The translations under genes were made by a program, and so were the position numbers. Source: an uncultured Bacteroidales bacterium (GTDB taxonomy: Bacteria > Bacteroidota > Bacteroidia > Bacteroidales > Muribaculaceae). Taken from it: 64,000 bases of DNA. Shown in pieces: positions 52,839-61,710 of this stretch. The DNA is taken from the NCBI GenBank assembly GCA_946011725.1, contig CAMGBT010000002.1:38435-102434 (forward strand), read 5' to 3'. Below the pieces are notes generated by a model. That model was not told the DNA's origin and searched no databases. It saw only the letters and a program-made list of their open reading frames with translations. Each line of letters opens with the position of its first letter. Positions within the stretch are counted from its first letter, which is position 1.

Positions 52839-55800
52839 ATGTTGAACTTCGATTACTTGAAACAGATTGAGGTGCTCGCCCCGCTCCACCAACTGTGCGA
52901 TATGTGCGAGCAACGTCACTATACCGAGCCGGACACTGCCGCCATCAACGCGCGCAAGGCGCTGGAATGGCTGGTTAAGGCCATCTATACGATGAAGAAT
53001 GAGCCGATGCCGGAACGAGCCTCGTTGTACGATTTGATTCAAGCGCCCACGTTCGCCAACTTCATCGCCGACGGCGACATCATGCGCGCCGCCGACTGGG
53101 TGCGCCGCGTGGGCAATAACGCCGCCCACAACGTGCAGGTGACACGCCGCGATGCCTTCTTCACCGTGCTCAATCTCTACAACTTGGTGAGCGCGGTGAT
53201 GCTCAAACTGCGCGTGTTCAGCTCAATTCCGCCTTTCGACAGCTCGCTGCTGCCCACGCAGCCGCAGCCGCCGCAGATGGTGGTGGAGCGCGAGGAGCAG
53301 TCGCCGCAGGCATTCGCCGCCACGGTGGAGCCGCAAGCGGTGACGGCAGCAGCCGAGGTGACGGCAGCGGTGTCGTGGGACGGAATCTCCGAAGCTGAAA
53401 CGCGCCGCCTGTTCATCGACCTGATGTTGCGCGAGGCCGGTTGGGAAGTGCTCTCCGTGGAGGGCGACATAGCGCCGATGCGCGCTTGCATCGAGGTGGA
53501 AGTGCAGGGGATGCCTAACCAAGCCGGAAAGGGCTATGCCGACTATGTGCTGTTCGGCGCCGATGGCACACCCTTGGCCGTAATCGAAGCCAAGCGAACC
53601 TCGGTGGATGCCAACGTGGGTGCGCATCAGGCCGAGCTATACGCCGACTGCTTGGAGCGTCGCTACCACGTGCGCCCTATCATTTATTACACCAACGGTT
53701 ACGAAATCTACTGCGTGGACGGTTTGGGATATCCCCCGCGACGGCTCTTCGCCTTCCACTCGCCGGCCGATATGCAACTGCTGATGTCGCGCCGCAATGC
53801 ACGCCGCGATATCGCCGACCTCAGCATCAACGACCAAATTTCCGACCGCTACTACCAAAAGCGCGCCATCAAGAACATGTGCGAGTGGTTCAATGCCTAC
53901 CACCGCCGCGGCCTGCTGGTGATGGCCACCGGTACGGGCAAAACCCGCACGGCCATTTCGCTGGTGGACGTGCTCCAGCGCAACGGCCGGGTGAAGAACA
54001 CCCTATTCTTGGCCGACCGCACCTCGTTGGTCAATCAAGCCGCGCGCAACTTCGCCAAGCTGTTGCCCAACTGTCCCACCACCGTGCTCAGCGACAAGAC
54101 CACCGTCGTCGACCCTAATGCGCGCATCACATTCTCCACCTACCAAACGATGATTAACTATGTCAACACCGACCGCAAACCCTACTCCGTGGGCCGCTTC
54201 GACTTAATTATCATCGACGAAGCCCACCGCTCGGTGTTCGGCAAGTACGGCGACATATTCCGCTACTTCGACTCGCTGCTGGTGGGGCTGACCGCCACCC
54301 CGCGCGACCAAGTAGATCGTTCTACTTACGAACTGCTCGAACTGGAGGGCGGCGAACCCACCGACTGCTATGAGTACGAAACCGCCGTGGACGACGGCTA
54401 CTTGGTCGACTACGTCGGATTCATCCGCGGGGCGAAGGTGGTGAACGAGGGCATCCGCTACGACGACCTCTCCGACGAGGAAAAGCAGCAGCTCGAGCAA
54501 GTGTGGGAGTACGAACAGGTCAACAAGGATCCCGACGAAGAGTGGAAGCCCCGCGACATCGCCGAAAATGAAATCTACAAGTACATCTATAATATCGACA
54601 CCATCGACAAAATGCTGCAAGATCTGATGGAGCACGGGCTGAAGGTGCAGTCGGGCGAGGTCATCGGCAAAACTATCATCTTCGCCATGAACTCCAAGAC
54701 GGCCAAGCTCATCGTGGAGCGGTTCAACGTGCTCTACCCGCAGTGCGGCCCGGATTTCTGCCGCCAAATCGACTACTCCATCAAGTATTCGCAAGATTTG
54801 ATCGATCGCTTCAGCCTGCGCCACAAGTTGCCGCAGATCGCTGTGTCGGTGGATATGCTCGACACGGGTATCGACGTGCCCGACGTGCTTAACTTGGTGT
54901 ATTTCAAGCGAGTACGCTCGCGCATCAAGTTCATGCAGATGATTGGCCGCGGCACTCGCCTCGCCCCCGACATCTTCGGCCCTGGCAAACATAAGCAGCA
55001 GTTCTATATCTTCGACTGGGGCGGCAATTTCGCTTACTTCCGCGAGAACCCCAAGGAAGGGAAGGTGGTGACGGCGCTGTCGCTCACCGAGCGGCTGTTT
55101 GGAGTGCGCGCCGATATCGCCTGCGCTCTCCAAGCAGCTGTATATCAGGAGGATGCATTTGCCAAAGGTCTCCACGACCGGCTGAAAGCCGAGCTGTTGG
55201 CGCAAGTCTCCTCGCTCAGCGATGCCCACATAGCTGTGCGCAACCACTGGCCCACCGTGGCTCGCTACCGCAACGCTGACGCCTGGCAGTATGTGTCGGA
55301 AACCGACGTGCTTAACCTCAAAAACGAGATAGCCCCGCTGCTACCCAAGTCGATGGAGAACGAGTTGGCCAAAAAGTTCGACCTGCTGTCGCTCTACGTG
55401 CAGCTCGGCATCGTCGACGCGGCCTTCAACGCCGCCCCTCACGAGGAGCAAATCACCAAAATCGCCGAGGCCTTGCGCGGCCGCGCTTCCATCCCCGAAA
55501 TTCAGGCTAAGATGCCGCTGCTCAGGGAGATAGGAACATCGGCATTCTGGGAAAACAAGACCCTATCCTCAATCGAAAATATGCGCCTCCAGGTGCGCGA
55601 CTTGCTCAAGTATCTGGAAGGGCAGGAGGATAAAACCTTCACGGTCAACATCATAGACACGGTGACCGACGGCGGTATAGCCGGCAAAATCAACACCACC
55701 ATGTCGTACCGCGAGAAGTTGCTCGACTTCCTCACCCGCCACCGCGACCACCCCGTGCTTCTCAAAATCCACAACTTGGAGCAGCTGACCGCCGCCGACA

Positions 55801-56165
55801 TCGAAGAATTGGAGCACATTCTGTGGTTCGAACTCGGATCCAAGGACGACTACGAGCGCTACTTGCGCCACGAGCAGCTGACCGCCGATATGTCTGTGGC
55901 CGCATTCATCCGCAAGGTGGTAGGCCTCGACCGCGCCAAAGCCATCCGCCTGTTCACCGAGTTCATCTCCGCCAACTCGCTAACCGCCGACCAAGAGGAA
56001 TTCATCAACAATATCCTCAACTACGTGTGCGTCAACGGCGGCATGGACAGAACAGTCCTCCGCAGCAACCGCCTGTTCTACAACTCACTCCTCTGCAACT
56101 TCCCCAACAAAGTGCCCCAAGTAGCCGAATTCCTGGCCATGCTCAACTCCGCCATCACAGCCTAA
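52839..56165 (+). CDS. hsdR: Type I restriction endonuclease subunit HsdR
   Basis: Motor and nuclease subunit that translocates and cuts unmodified DNA. The 1108-residue protein has an N-terminal DUF4145-like helical domain (about 1-125), a proline-rich linker (about 130-175), the PD-(D/E)XK nuclease (Asp235 in DYVLFG, Glu250 and Lys252 in VIEAKRTS), then the SF2 motor: Walker A ATGTGKT (363-369), DEAH box (460-463), LVGLTATPRD, and motif VI MQMIGRGTRLAP. All active residues are present, so the enzyme should be functional. The C-terminal 350 residues contact the methyltransferase core. GC content is back to the window's average. Confidence 0.95.
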   Translation: MLNFDYLKQIEVLAPLHQLCDMCEQRHYTEPDTAAINARKALEWLVKAIYTMKNEPMPERASLYDLIQAPTFANFIADGDIMRAADWVRRVGNNAAHNVQVTRRDAFFTVLNLYNLVSAVMLKLRVFSSIPPFDSSLLPTQPQPPQMVVEREEQSPQAFAATVEPQAVTAAAEVTAAVSWDGISEAETRRLFIDLMLREAGWEVLSVEGDIAPMRACIEVEVQGMPNQAGKGYADYVLFGADGTPLAVIEAKRTSVDANVGAHQAELYADCLERRYHVRPIIYYTNGYEIYCVDGLGYPPRRLFAFHSPADMQLLMSRRNARRDIADLSINDQISDRYYQKRAIKNMCEWFNAYHRRGLLVMATGTGKTRTAISLVDVLQRNGRVKNTLFLADRTSLVNQAARNFAKLLPNCPTTVLSDKTTVVDPNARITFSTYQTMINYVNTDRKPYSVGRFDLIIIDEAHRSVFGKYGDIFRYFDSLLVGLTATPRDQVDRSTYELLELEGGEPTDCYEYETAVDDGYLVDYVGFIRGAKVVNEGIRYDDLSDEEKQQLEQVWEYEQVNKDPDEEWKPRDIAENEIYKYIYNIDTIDKMLQDLMEHGLKVQSGEVIGKTIIFAMNSKTAKLIVERFNVLYPQCGPDFCRQIDYSIKYSQDLIDRFSLRHKLPQIAVSVDMLDTGIDVPDVLNLVYFKRVRSRIKFMQMIGRGTRLAPDIFGPGKHKQQFYIFDWGGNFAYFRENPKEGKVVTALSLTERLFGVRADIACALQAAVYQEDAFAKGLHDRLKAELLAQVSSLSDAHIAVRNHWPTVARYRNADAWQYVSETDVLNLKNEIAPLLPKSMENELAKKFDLLSLYVQLGIVDAAFNAAPHEEQITKIAEALRGRASIPEIQAKMPLLREIGTSAFWENKTLSSIENMRLQVRDLLKYLEGQEDKTFTVNIIDTVTDGGIAGKINTTMSYREKLLDFLTRHRDHPVLLKIHNLEQLTAADIEELEHILWFELGSKDDYERYLRHEQLTADMSVAAFIRKVVGLDRAKAIRLFTEFISANSLTADQEEFINNILNYVCVNGGMDRTVLRSNRLFYNSLLCNFPNKVPQVAEFLAMLNSAITA

Positions 56166-56212
56166 CCGCCGGTCCGCGCGCCCGCTTTTAAACCATGCGC
56201 GGGGGCGGTTAG
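56162..56212. terminator. Hairpin between hsdR and the convergent glycan cluster
   Basis: CTAACCGCC (56162-56170) pairs with GGCGGTTAG (56204-56212), with a further CCGCGC/GCGCGG pairing inside. It includes the stop codons of both converging genes, so it could end either transcript. Confidence 0.65.
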
Positions 56213-57042
56213 AGGGTGGTGCGGGGGAAGGCGTCGATGTAGGAGTTGGGGGTGGCGTTGAGGATGGTTATGCCGGCGGCGGTGGCGTAACGTTGGAGGT
56301 GGTGGTAGCTTTCGAAGGCGATGCGGAAACTGTCGATGATTTGGTGGAGGCGGTAGCCGCGGTATTCGGTGGCGCTGCGCAGTTGTTCGGCCTTGGAGTC
56401 GGTGTAGAAGTGGGGTTGGATTGACACCACGCGGTTGTCGTCGGTCACGCGGATGGTCTCCATCCATGAGTGGTCGGCGCCGGTGATGTATATGCGTGTG
56501 TAACCGGCTGATATGGCGGCCATTAGCGCCGGAATGAGCACGTTGCGCGGGCGCGGCATGGCCCAGCCGCGACTGAAAGCGAGGCGCTCGAGCCATGCGA
56601 AGCCTTCGATGCCGACAAAGTTGTAAGTGGCCACGCGTACTTGGCTGTTGGCCAGTAGTTTGCGGGCGATTTTGAGGCGAGTGCGCGGCACGAATAGTGT
56701 CAACGGCCAGTTGACGGCGGCGATGTTGCCCCACAGACTCTTGACGTTGTCGTGCTCCAATCCCACGAAGAAATGCGGGTCGGCCAGCACGTAATAGCGC
56801 GGTTTAAGTTGCTGAAACTGAGGCGCGTTGGCCATGAAGTTGACCGCCAGAGTTGGTGTGTCGGCCAGGCGGTCGGCATGCTCGGCGATGGTTTGGTTGA
56901 GCGATGGGCCGTTGGCGAGGATGATGATTTCCGGCGCGGAGGCGCGGTCGGCGGCCTTCACCACCGGGCGCGACTGCAGCAGCATCTTGGCGGCGGCCTT
57001 GATTGACTGCGCGGTAAGTGTCAGGAAATCAGAGGCTTTCAT
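56209..57042 (-). CDS. DUF115-like protein of a glycan cluster
   Basis: A 277-residue soluble protein. PEIIILANGPSLNQTIAEHA (about 37-56) is the NGPSL motif typical of the DUF115/MptE-like group, whose members act in surface-glycan or flagellin modification or resemble pterin diphosphokinases. YYVLADPHFFVG, AGYTRIYITGADHSWMETI and the C-terminal FESYHHLQRYATAAGI follow, compatible with a Rossmann-like fold. It is the last gene of the glycan operon and overlaps the epimerase-like gene by 14 nt. It probably modifies or transfers a sugar or polyol; the substrate is unknown. Confidence 0.65.
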   Translation of the reverse strand: MKASDFLTLTAQSIKAAAKMLLQSRPVVKAADRASAPEIIILANGPSLNQTIAEHADRLADTPTLAVNFMANAPQFQQLKPRYYVLADPHFFVGLEHDNVKSLWGNIAAVNWPLTLFVPRTRLKIARKLLANSQVRVATYNFVGIEGFAWLERLAFSRGWAMPRPRNVLIPALMAAISAGYTRIYITGADHSWMETIRVTDDNRVVSIQPHFYTDSKAEQLRSATEYRGYRLHQIIDSFRIAFESYHHLQRYATAAGITILNATPNSYIDAFPRTTL

Positions 57043-57625
57043 CGTCGTAGACGTGTGTGCGCAGGTATTCGCACACGTTGTTGGGTTGGAAGTTGAAGCG
57101 CGAGGCGAACTCCGAGCCGTCGGTGAGGTGGTCGGAGGTGATGAACTGCAACATCGAGCGGCCGATGAGCAAGCGCGCCCAAAGTGGTTTGAGGGTGAAG
57201 ATGCGCTTTTGGTCGATGCGCCAAGCCAGGGCTTCGGCGAAGTCGCGGATGGTGTGTTCGCAGCCGTCGGTGATGACGTATTCGCTTGACTGTCCGAGGG
57301 TTAAGCGCACGGCCACGGCCACATCCACCGCGTGGATGAGCGAGATGCGGGCCTCAGTGTCCTTGATATGGCAGAACGTGCCGCGGGCGATGCGGCGGGC
57401 GAACTCCATGGGCATACCGGTCATGCCGGTGCCCACGATGTAGGGGCAGCGCAGCACCATGGCGCAGTCGGAGGGCGTCGGGGTGTCGAGGCCGACGATG
57501 GCGCAGGTGTAGTCGGCTTCGTCGGGCGAGTCAACCAACTCGCAATCAGGCAGTTCGCGCTCGATATACGGGCGCAGGAACTCGCCATCCGGGGCGTTGA
57601 TATACAGTTTCTTAGCTTTATCCAT
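57029..57625 (-). CDS. Short NAD-dependent epimerase-like protein
   Basis: A 198-residue protein resembling the C-terminal two thirds of extended short-chain dehydrogenases/epimerases: LRCPYIVGTGMTGMPMEFAR (about 79-98), then ISLIHAVDVAVAV and ITDGCEHTIRDFAEALAW. The usual N-terminal GxxGxxG nucleotide motif and the YxxxK pair are missing; the N-terminus instead reads KKLYINAPDGEFLRPYIERE. It may be catalytically inactive, or work with a partner. The short form recurs in Bacteroidetes glycan loci, which argues against a fresh truncation. It overlaps both neighbours (8 and 14 nt). Confidence 0.65.
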   Translation of the reverse strand: MDKAKKLYINAPDGEFLRPYIERELPDCELVDSPDEADYTCAIVGLDTPTPSDCAMVLRCPYIVGTGMTGMPMEFARRIARGTFCHIKDTEARISLIHAVDVAVAVRLTLGQSSEYVITDGCEHTIRDFAEALAWRIDQKRIFTLKPLWARLLIGRSMLQFITSDHLTDGSEFASRFNFQPNNVCEYLRTHVYDDESL

Positions 57626-58379
57626 TGAATATATCGGAGAATGCGTCGCGCACCACGTACACGTACTTCATGGCCAGGCGGATGGGGTTGGCCGGAAGGT
57701 TGTTGAGCCGCAGAGCGCGGAGTTTTTCGATGTTGTTGTAGAACAGGCGCGCGCGCCAGCGGGTGGAGCGGCCGCCGGTGGTCATCTCGGCGATCAGTTC
57801 GGGTATGTACTTGTATTTTAGCGACTTATCTTTGAACAGCCGAATCCACATTTCGAAGTCGGCGGCGTTGCGGAAGTCGGTGTTGTACAGCCCGATGCGT
57901 TGGGCCACCGAGCGACGGATGTAGAGCGTGGGGTGGGGCGGAGCCATGCCGCCGAGCAACTGTGTCGGCACGAAGCGGTCGGCGTGGTAGATACGCCCGC
58001 GGCGGTGAGTCTTCGGGGCGATGTACTGCATGTCGCCGTAGACGAAGTCAAGCTCCGGGTCTTTAGCAAACTGCTTGGCAATGAGCGATATGACATTGTC
58101 GGAAGCGAGTGCATCGTTGCCGTGCACACAGCCCACGATGTGGCCGGTGCAGTGGCTCAGGCCGAAGTTGAGAGCGTCGTACACGCCGCGGGGCTCGCGG
58201 CGGAGTAGCTTTATGTTGGGGTATTTAGCCACCACTTCCTCGGTGTGGTCAGTGCTGTTGCCGTTGACCACGATATGCTCGATGTGGCGATACGTTTGCC
58301 GCCAAACGCTGTCCAGAGCAAACGCAAGCACATCGGCTTCGTTGTAGGTGACGGTGACTATTGATACGGTTAAATCCAT
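57618..58379 (-). CDS. Glycosyltransferase family 2 protein
   Basis: A 253-residue cytoplasmic glycosyltransferase with GT-A fold. The N-terminus VSIVTVTYNEADVLAFALDS (5-24) and HIEHIVVNGNSTDHT are the nucleotide-sugar site. GHIVGCVHGNDALASDNVIS takes the place of the usual DxD loop. MAPPHPTLYIRRSVAQRIGL and FEMWIRLFKD are typical of the WaaE/colanic-type GT2 subgroup. It probably adds a sugar to a lipid-linked glycan. It overlaps the membrane protein gene by 10 nt. Confidence 0.9.
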   Translation of the reverse strand: MDLTVSIVTVTYNEADVLAFALDSVWRQTYRHIEHIVVNGNSTDHTEEVVAKYPNIKLLRREPRGVYDALNFGLSHCTGHIVGCVHGNDALASDNVISLIAKQFAKDPELDFVYGDMQYIAPKTHRRGRIYHADRFVPTQLLGGMAPPHPTLYIRRSVAQRIGLYNTDFRNAADFEMWIRLFKDKSLKYKYIPELIAEMTTGGRSTRWRARLFYNNIEKLRALRLNNLPANPIRLAMKYVYVVRDAFSDIFNG

Positions 58380-59785
58380 GGTTTATGCAAGTGGTAGCAG
58401 ATTAAAATGGTTGCGATAAGTAGCGCGGTAAATATGATAAGCCAGCGGCGCATGCTCGGTTGGCGCAGGTAGTTGCACGCCATGGCCGATGCCGGAAGCA
58501 GCATCGGCAAGTAGGCCAAACAGTATCGCGAGGCACGGCCGGAGTTTAGGTATGCAGTTATGATTGAGAGGAGTATGCCGCAGGTAACTAAGCGGCGGGT
58601 GGTGGCGGAGGCTTGGCGCCACTGCGTGGCTAACCACCACAGCAGCAGTGCGCCGCAGTAGTACCACACCACGCCGATGCGCGACACCACCTTGGCCGGG
58701 CCAAAGATGTAAGCGCTCTCGAAGTTCCACGGGAAGGGAAGCAGGAATTGCAGCACCACCGAAGCCGGCAGCCACAGTAGCTTCATATACAGGGGCAGCG
58801 CGGTGTAGTCGCCGCCTAACAGGTTGTCCCACGGGGCGGTGTGCGTGTCGGCCATCACCGCTTCAGCACGGGGATCTACTGCAACAAGCGCCACCGGCGA
58901 AGGCGCGTGGGTCCCCATATACACCGATAAAAAGTAGGCGGCTATGGCGAAAAGAGCGATTAACGCCACCGCCGGCGCTTTGTCCTTGCCCTGCCCGAGG
59001 CTCATCACCACGGCCATCAGCACCACCATGAACATGGCGTTGATGCGGATAAAGGCCAAAAGTACCAACGCAAATATCATGACTAAGCATTCTATCGGAT
59101 GGTTTACATACCAATTGCCGGACTCATTGCGGCGCTTATCGACGGACTGACGGCGTATGCGCACCATTATCAAGGTGAGCACGGACATCAATAGCGCCAC
59201 CGGCGCGTCTTTGATCACCGTGGTGGCTTGCGCCCACAGGTAGGCTATCAGCGCAGTCATCAGCATGGAGATGAACACGGTGCGCTTGTCCTCTGTCAGC
59301 TCGAAGGTGATGCGGCCGATGAGCACGATGGTGAGCAGGTAGCACATCACGTTGAAGCCGATCACCGCCATCACGTCGTTGCAGACCAACCGCAGCATGC
59401 TCACTAAGAAACCGTAAGCGGCGAGCGGGCGTTCGCCGGCCAACAGAGCCGTGGCATCATTCCAATCGCGCATCGAATCAAAGTTGGCAAACACCGGGTC
59501 CGACACCGTGGCGCCCATGGCCGTGGTGTAGTACCACCCGTTGCAGATTGCGCCCAAGGTCACCGTGGCCCACGCCGACAGCAAAATGTACTCGCCGCCG
59601 CTAATATCTCGTAGCAGGAAGCGCTTACACAGCAGGCACAGCAGCAATGGGCACACTGTCACAATTATCTTGACACTTAATGACGAAGGTACCGGCCATA
59701 GTAGCCATCCCATGGATACTATGCCGAAGAATATTGCACAGATGATAGCAAAGAGTGCAGGTTTTGACCTTCGTAATTGTTTCAT
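58370..59785 (-). CDS. Polytopic membrane protein, probable GT-C-type glycosyltransferase
   Basis: A 471-residue membrane protein with 11-13 predicted helices. A loop after the third helix contains FANFDSMRDWNDATALLAGE, a place where GT-C enzymes keep an acidic active-site residue; a long periplasmic loop (about 300-345) contains APSPVALVAVDPRAEAVM and WDNLLGGDYTALP. No closer family is recognised. It heads the cluster with the GT2, the epimerase-like and the DUF115-like genes, so a role in building or transferring a surface glycan is reasonable. The -7-like box TAAATTTG (59797-59790) ends only 4 nt before the ATG. Confidence 0.65.
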   Translation of the reverse strand: MKQLRRSKPALFAIICAIFFGIVSMGWLLWPVPSSLSVKIIVTVCPLLLCLLCKRFLLRDISGGEYILLSAWATVTLGAICNGWYYTTAMGATVSDPVFANFDSMRDWNDATALLAGERPLAAYGFLVSMLRLVCNDVMAVIGFNVMCYLLTIVLIGRITFELTEDKRTVFISMLMTALIAYLWAQATTVIKDAPVALLMSVLTLIMVRIRRQSVDKRRNESGNWYVNHPIECLVMIFALVLLAFIRINAMFMVVLMAVVMSLGQGKDKAPAVALIALFAIAAYFLSVYMGTHAPSPVALVAVDPRAEAVMADTHTAPWDNLLGGDYTALPLYMKLLWLPASVVLQFLLPFPWNFESAYIFGPAKVVSRIGVVWYYCGALLLWWLATQWRQASATTRRLVTCGILLSIITAYLNSGRASRYCLAYLPMLLPASAMACNYLRQPSMRRWLIIFTALLIATILICYHLHKPWI

Positions 59786-59789
59786 AGTG

Positions 59790-59797
59790 CAAATTTA
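59790..59797 (-). promoter_or_regulatory. -7-like box of the glycan cluster
   Basis: TAAATTTG on the minus strand, 4 nt before the ATG at 59785, so the transcript would be practically leaderless if this box is used. No -33 box at the right distance. Confidence 0.4.
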
Positions 59798-59815
59798 CAG
59801 ATTTTTTACTGAATT

Positions 59816-59849
59816 TTTGCGTTTCTAACAAATAAATTTGATAAATTTG
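59816..59849 (+). promoter_or_regulatory. Promoter of glsA-glsB
   Basis: TTTG (59816-59819) and TAAATTTG (59842-59849), spacing 22 nt, slightly long. The box rules out the in-frame codon at 59838 as start and supports the ATG at 59859. Confidence 0.6.
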
Positions 59850-59858
59850 CAGTCGGAA

Positions 59859-60713
59859 ATGAAAAACGATAGCCAAAACAGTCCGAAAGAGCCGATTCGC
59901 ATCGATTTGGAAGGTGTTTTGCGCGCGCGTCTGCGCCGCAAAGTGCCCGGCTTTATTGTGCGATGGCTCGAGCGGGTCATCTGCCAGGATGAGATGAACC
60001 GGATGTTGCGGGAGGTGTTCCCGCGGCGCGGGTCGGCCTTCTGCCGGGCGGTGCTTGAGCACCTCGACATCACGGTGAACCTGCAGGGCGAGGCGCAGCT
60101 GCCCCCGGCGGAGAATCGGCGCGTGACCATCGTGTCGAACCACCCTCTGGGCGGGCTGGACGGCTTGGCGCTCATCGACATGGTGGCGCGGCGCTATGGC
60201 TGCGAGCCGCTGTTCGTGGTTAATGACCTGCTGATGGCGGTGGAGCCGCTGAGCGAGGTGTTCGTGCCCATCAACAAGCACGGCGGCCAGTCGCGCGCGG
60301 CGGTGGAGGCCGTGGAAGCCGCTATGGCCGGCGACCGCCCGGTGCTGGTTTTCCCCGCCGGACTGTGCTCGCGCCTCATCGGCGGCCGCGTGCAGGATTT
60401 GGAGTGGAACAAGATGTTTGTGCAGAAATCACGCCAATATGGCCGCACCATCGTGCCGCTGCATTTCGAGGCCCGAAATTCCATGAAATTTTATCGCACG
60501 GCGCTGTGGCGCAAGCGATTACATATACCGTTCAATTTGGAAATGGTGCTGCTCCCGAGCGAGGTTTTCCGCTCGCGCGGCAAGACTTTCACGATAGTAT
60601 GCGGCTCACCGGTGGAGCCGTCAACCCTTCCGGCCGATGCGCGCGCGGCCACAGCGGCAGTGCGCTCGCTGAGCGACGCCTTGGCTATTGACTCTTACAC
60701 TAAAACACAATGA
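59859..60713 (+). CDS. glsA: PlsC-like acyltransferase of glycine-lipid synthesis
   Basis: A 284-residue membrane-associated acyltransferase. VTIVSNHPLGGLDGLALIDM holds the catalytic HPLGGLDG, an Hx4D motif variant (H-P-L-G-G-L-D), followed by the acceptor-site VFVPINKHGGQS and LVFPAGLCSRL. In Bacteroides the pair glsB/glsA makes N-acyl-3-acyloxy glycine lipids: GlsB N-acylates glycine and GlsA O-acylates the hydroxyl. The ATG at 59859 follows the promoter directly. Its stop overlaps the next gene by 4 nt (ATGA), as for coupled subunits of one pathway. The gene symbol relies on this pairing. Confidence 0.82.
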   Translation: MKNDSQNSPKEPIRIDLEGVLRARLRRKVPGFIVRWLERVICQDEMNRMLREVFPRRGSAFCRAVLEHLDITVNLQGEAQLPPAENRRVTIVSNHPLGGLDGLALIDMVARRYGCEPLFVVNDLLMAVEPLSEVFVPINKHGGQSRAAVEAVEAAMAGDRPVLVFPAGLCSRLIGGRVQDLEWNKMFVQKSRQYGRTIVPLHFEARNSMKFYRTALWRKRLHIPFNLEMVLLPSEVFRSRGKTFTIVCGSPVEPSTLPADARAATAAVRSLSDALAIDSYTKTQ

Positions 60714-61666
60714 ATCAACCGATTATTGCTCCGGTGCCTCAGGAATTGATAGAGGCCGAACTCACTCCCGAACGCTTTTTACGCACCACCTGCAAGGGTG
60801 GCAATGAAATATATGTGGTGGACGCCAACAATTCGCCCAACGTGATGCGCGAATTGGGCCGTCTGCGCGAGATCGCCTTCCGCCTGGCCGGCGGCGGCAC
60901 GGGCAAGGACTGCGACATCGACCTCTACGACACCATGGAGCCGCCCTGCAGTCAGCTCATTGTGTGGGACCCCGAGAGCAAACTCATCCTCGGCGGCTAC
61001 CGCTTCATCTGCGGCAAGGACATCCGCATGGACGCCAACGGCCGCCCGCGCATCGCAACCAGCCACATGTTCGACTTCTCCGATAAGTTTCTGCGCGACT
61101 ACCTGCCGTACACCATCGAATTAGGTCGCTCGTTCGTGCGGCCGGAGTACCAATCGTCGCGCGCCGGCGCCAAGGCCCTGTTCACCTTGGACAACCTCTG
61201 GGACGGCCTTGGATCGCTCACCGTACTCCACCCCGAAATCAAGTACCTCTTCGGCAAGGTGACCATGTACCCCAACTACACCGAATGCTGCCGCGATTTG
61301 ATCCTCTACTTCCTGCATAAACACTTCCCCGACCGCGACCACCTGGTGACCCCGCGCACACCGCTGGCGCTAAAGACCGACGTCAACGAGATGGCCGCCA
61401 TCTTCAGCGGCTCATCATTCAAGGAAGATTACACCATACTCAACAACCACGTGCGCGCTTACGGCTGCAACATCCCGCCGCTGGTCAACGCCTACATGGG
61501 CCTATCGCCCACCATGCGCATGGTCGGCCCCGCCATCAACGATGGATTTGGCAACGTGGCAGATAGCGGCAGCCTCAGCGCCATCGACGAAATCCTCGAC
61601 GAAAAAAAGCGCCGCCACATCGACTCCTTCCACCCCGAAGCCCGCCAACCGGCCACCCACCTGTAG
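60710..61666 (+). CDS. glsB: N-acyltransferase of glycine/amino-acid lipid synthesis (GNAT fold, OlsB-like)
   Basis: A 318-residue acyltransferase related to hemolysin/OlsB-like GNAT enzymes. VMRELGRLREIAFRLAGGGT (about 45-64), then SQLIVWDPESKLILGGYRFI and YTIELGRSFVRPEYQ carry the acyl-ACP-binding core. In Bacteroides the homologue GlsB transfers a 3-hydroxy fatty acid to glycine, the first step to glycine lipids and the related glycine-serine lipids. It starts within the glsA stop. The protein ends in a polar tail. Confidence 0.85.
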   Translation: MNQPIIAPVPQELIEAELTPERFLRTTCKGGNEIYVVDANNSPNVMRELGRLREIAFRLAGGGTGKDCDIDLYDTMEPPCSQLIVWDPESKLILGGYRFICGKDIRMDANGRPRIATSHMFDFSDKFLRDYLPYTIELGRSFVRPEYQSSRAGAKALFTLDNLWDGLGSLTVLHPEIKYLFGKVTMYPNYTECCRDLILYFLHKHFPDRDHLVTPRTPLALKTDVNEMAAIFSGSSFKEDYTILNNHVRAYGCNIPPLVNAYMGLSPTMRMVGPAINDGFGNVADSGSLSAIDEILDEKKRRHIDSFHPEARQPATHL

Positions 61667-61678
61667 ACCCCTCCACCG

Positions 61679-61694
61679 CCGAGCTCTTGCTCGG
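61679..61694. terminator. Short hairpin between glsB and the nuclease gene
   Basis: CCGAGC (61679-61684) and GCTCGG (61689-61694) around TCTT; outer CCACCGCC/GGCGGTTGG can add pairing. It lies between converging stops and resembles the stem at 11379-11394. Confidence 0.55.
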
Positions 61695-61710
61695 GCAGCG
61701 CGGCGGTTGG

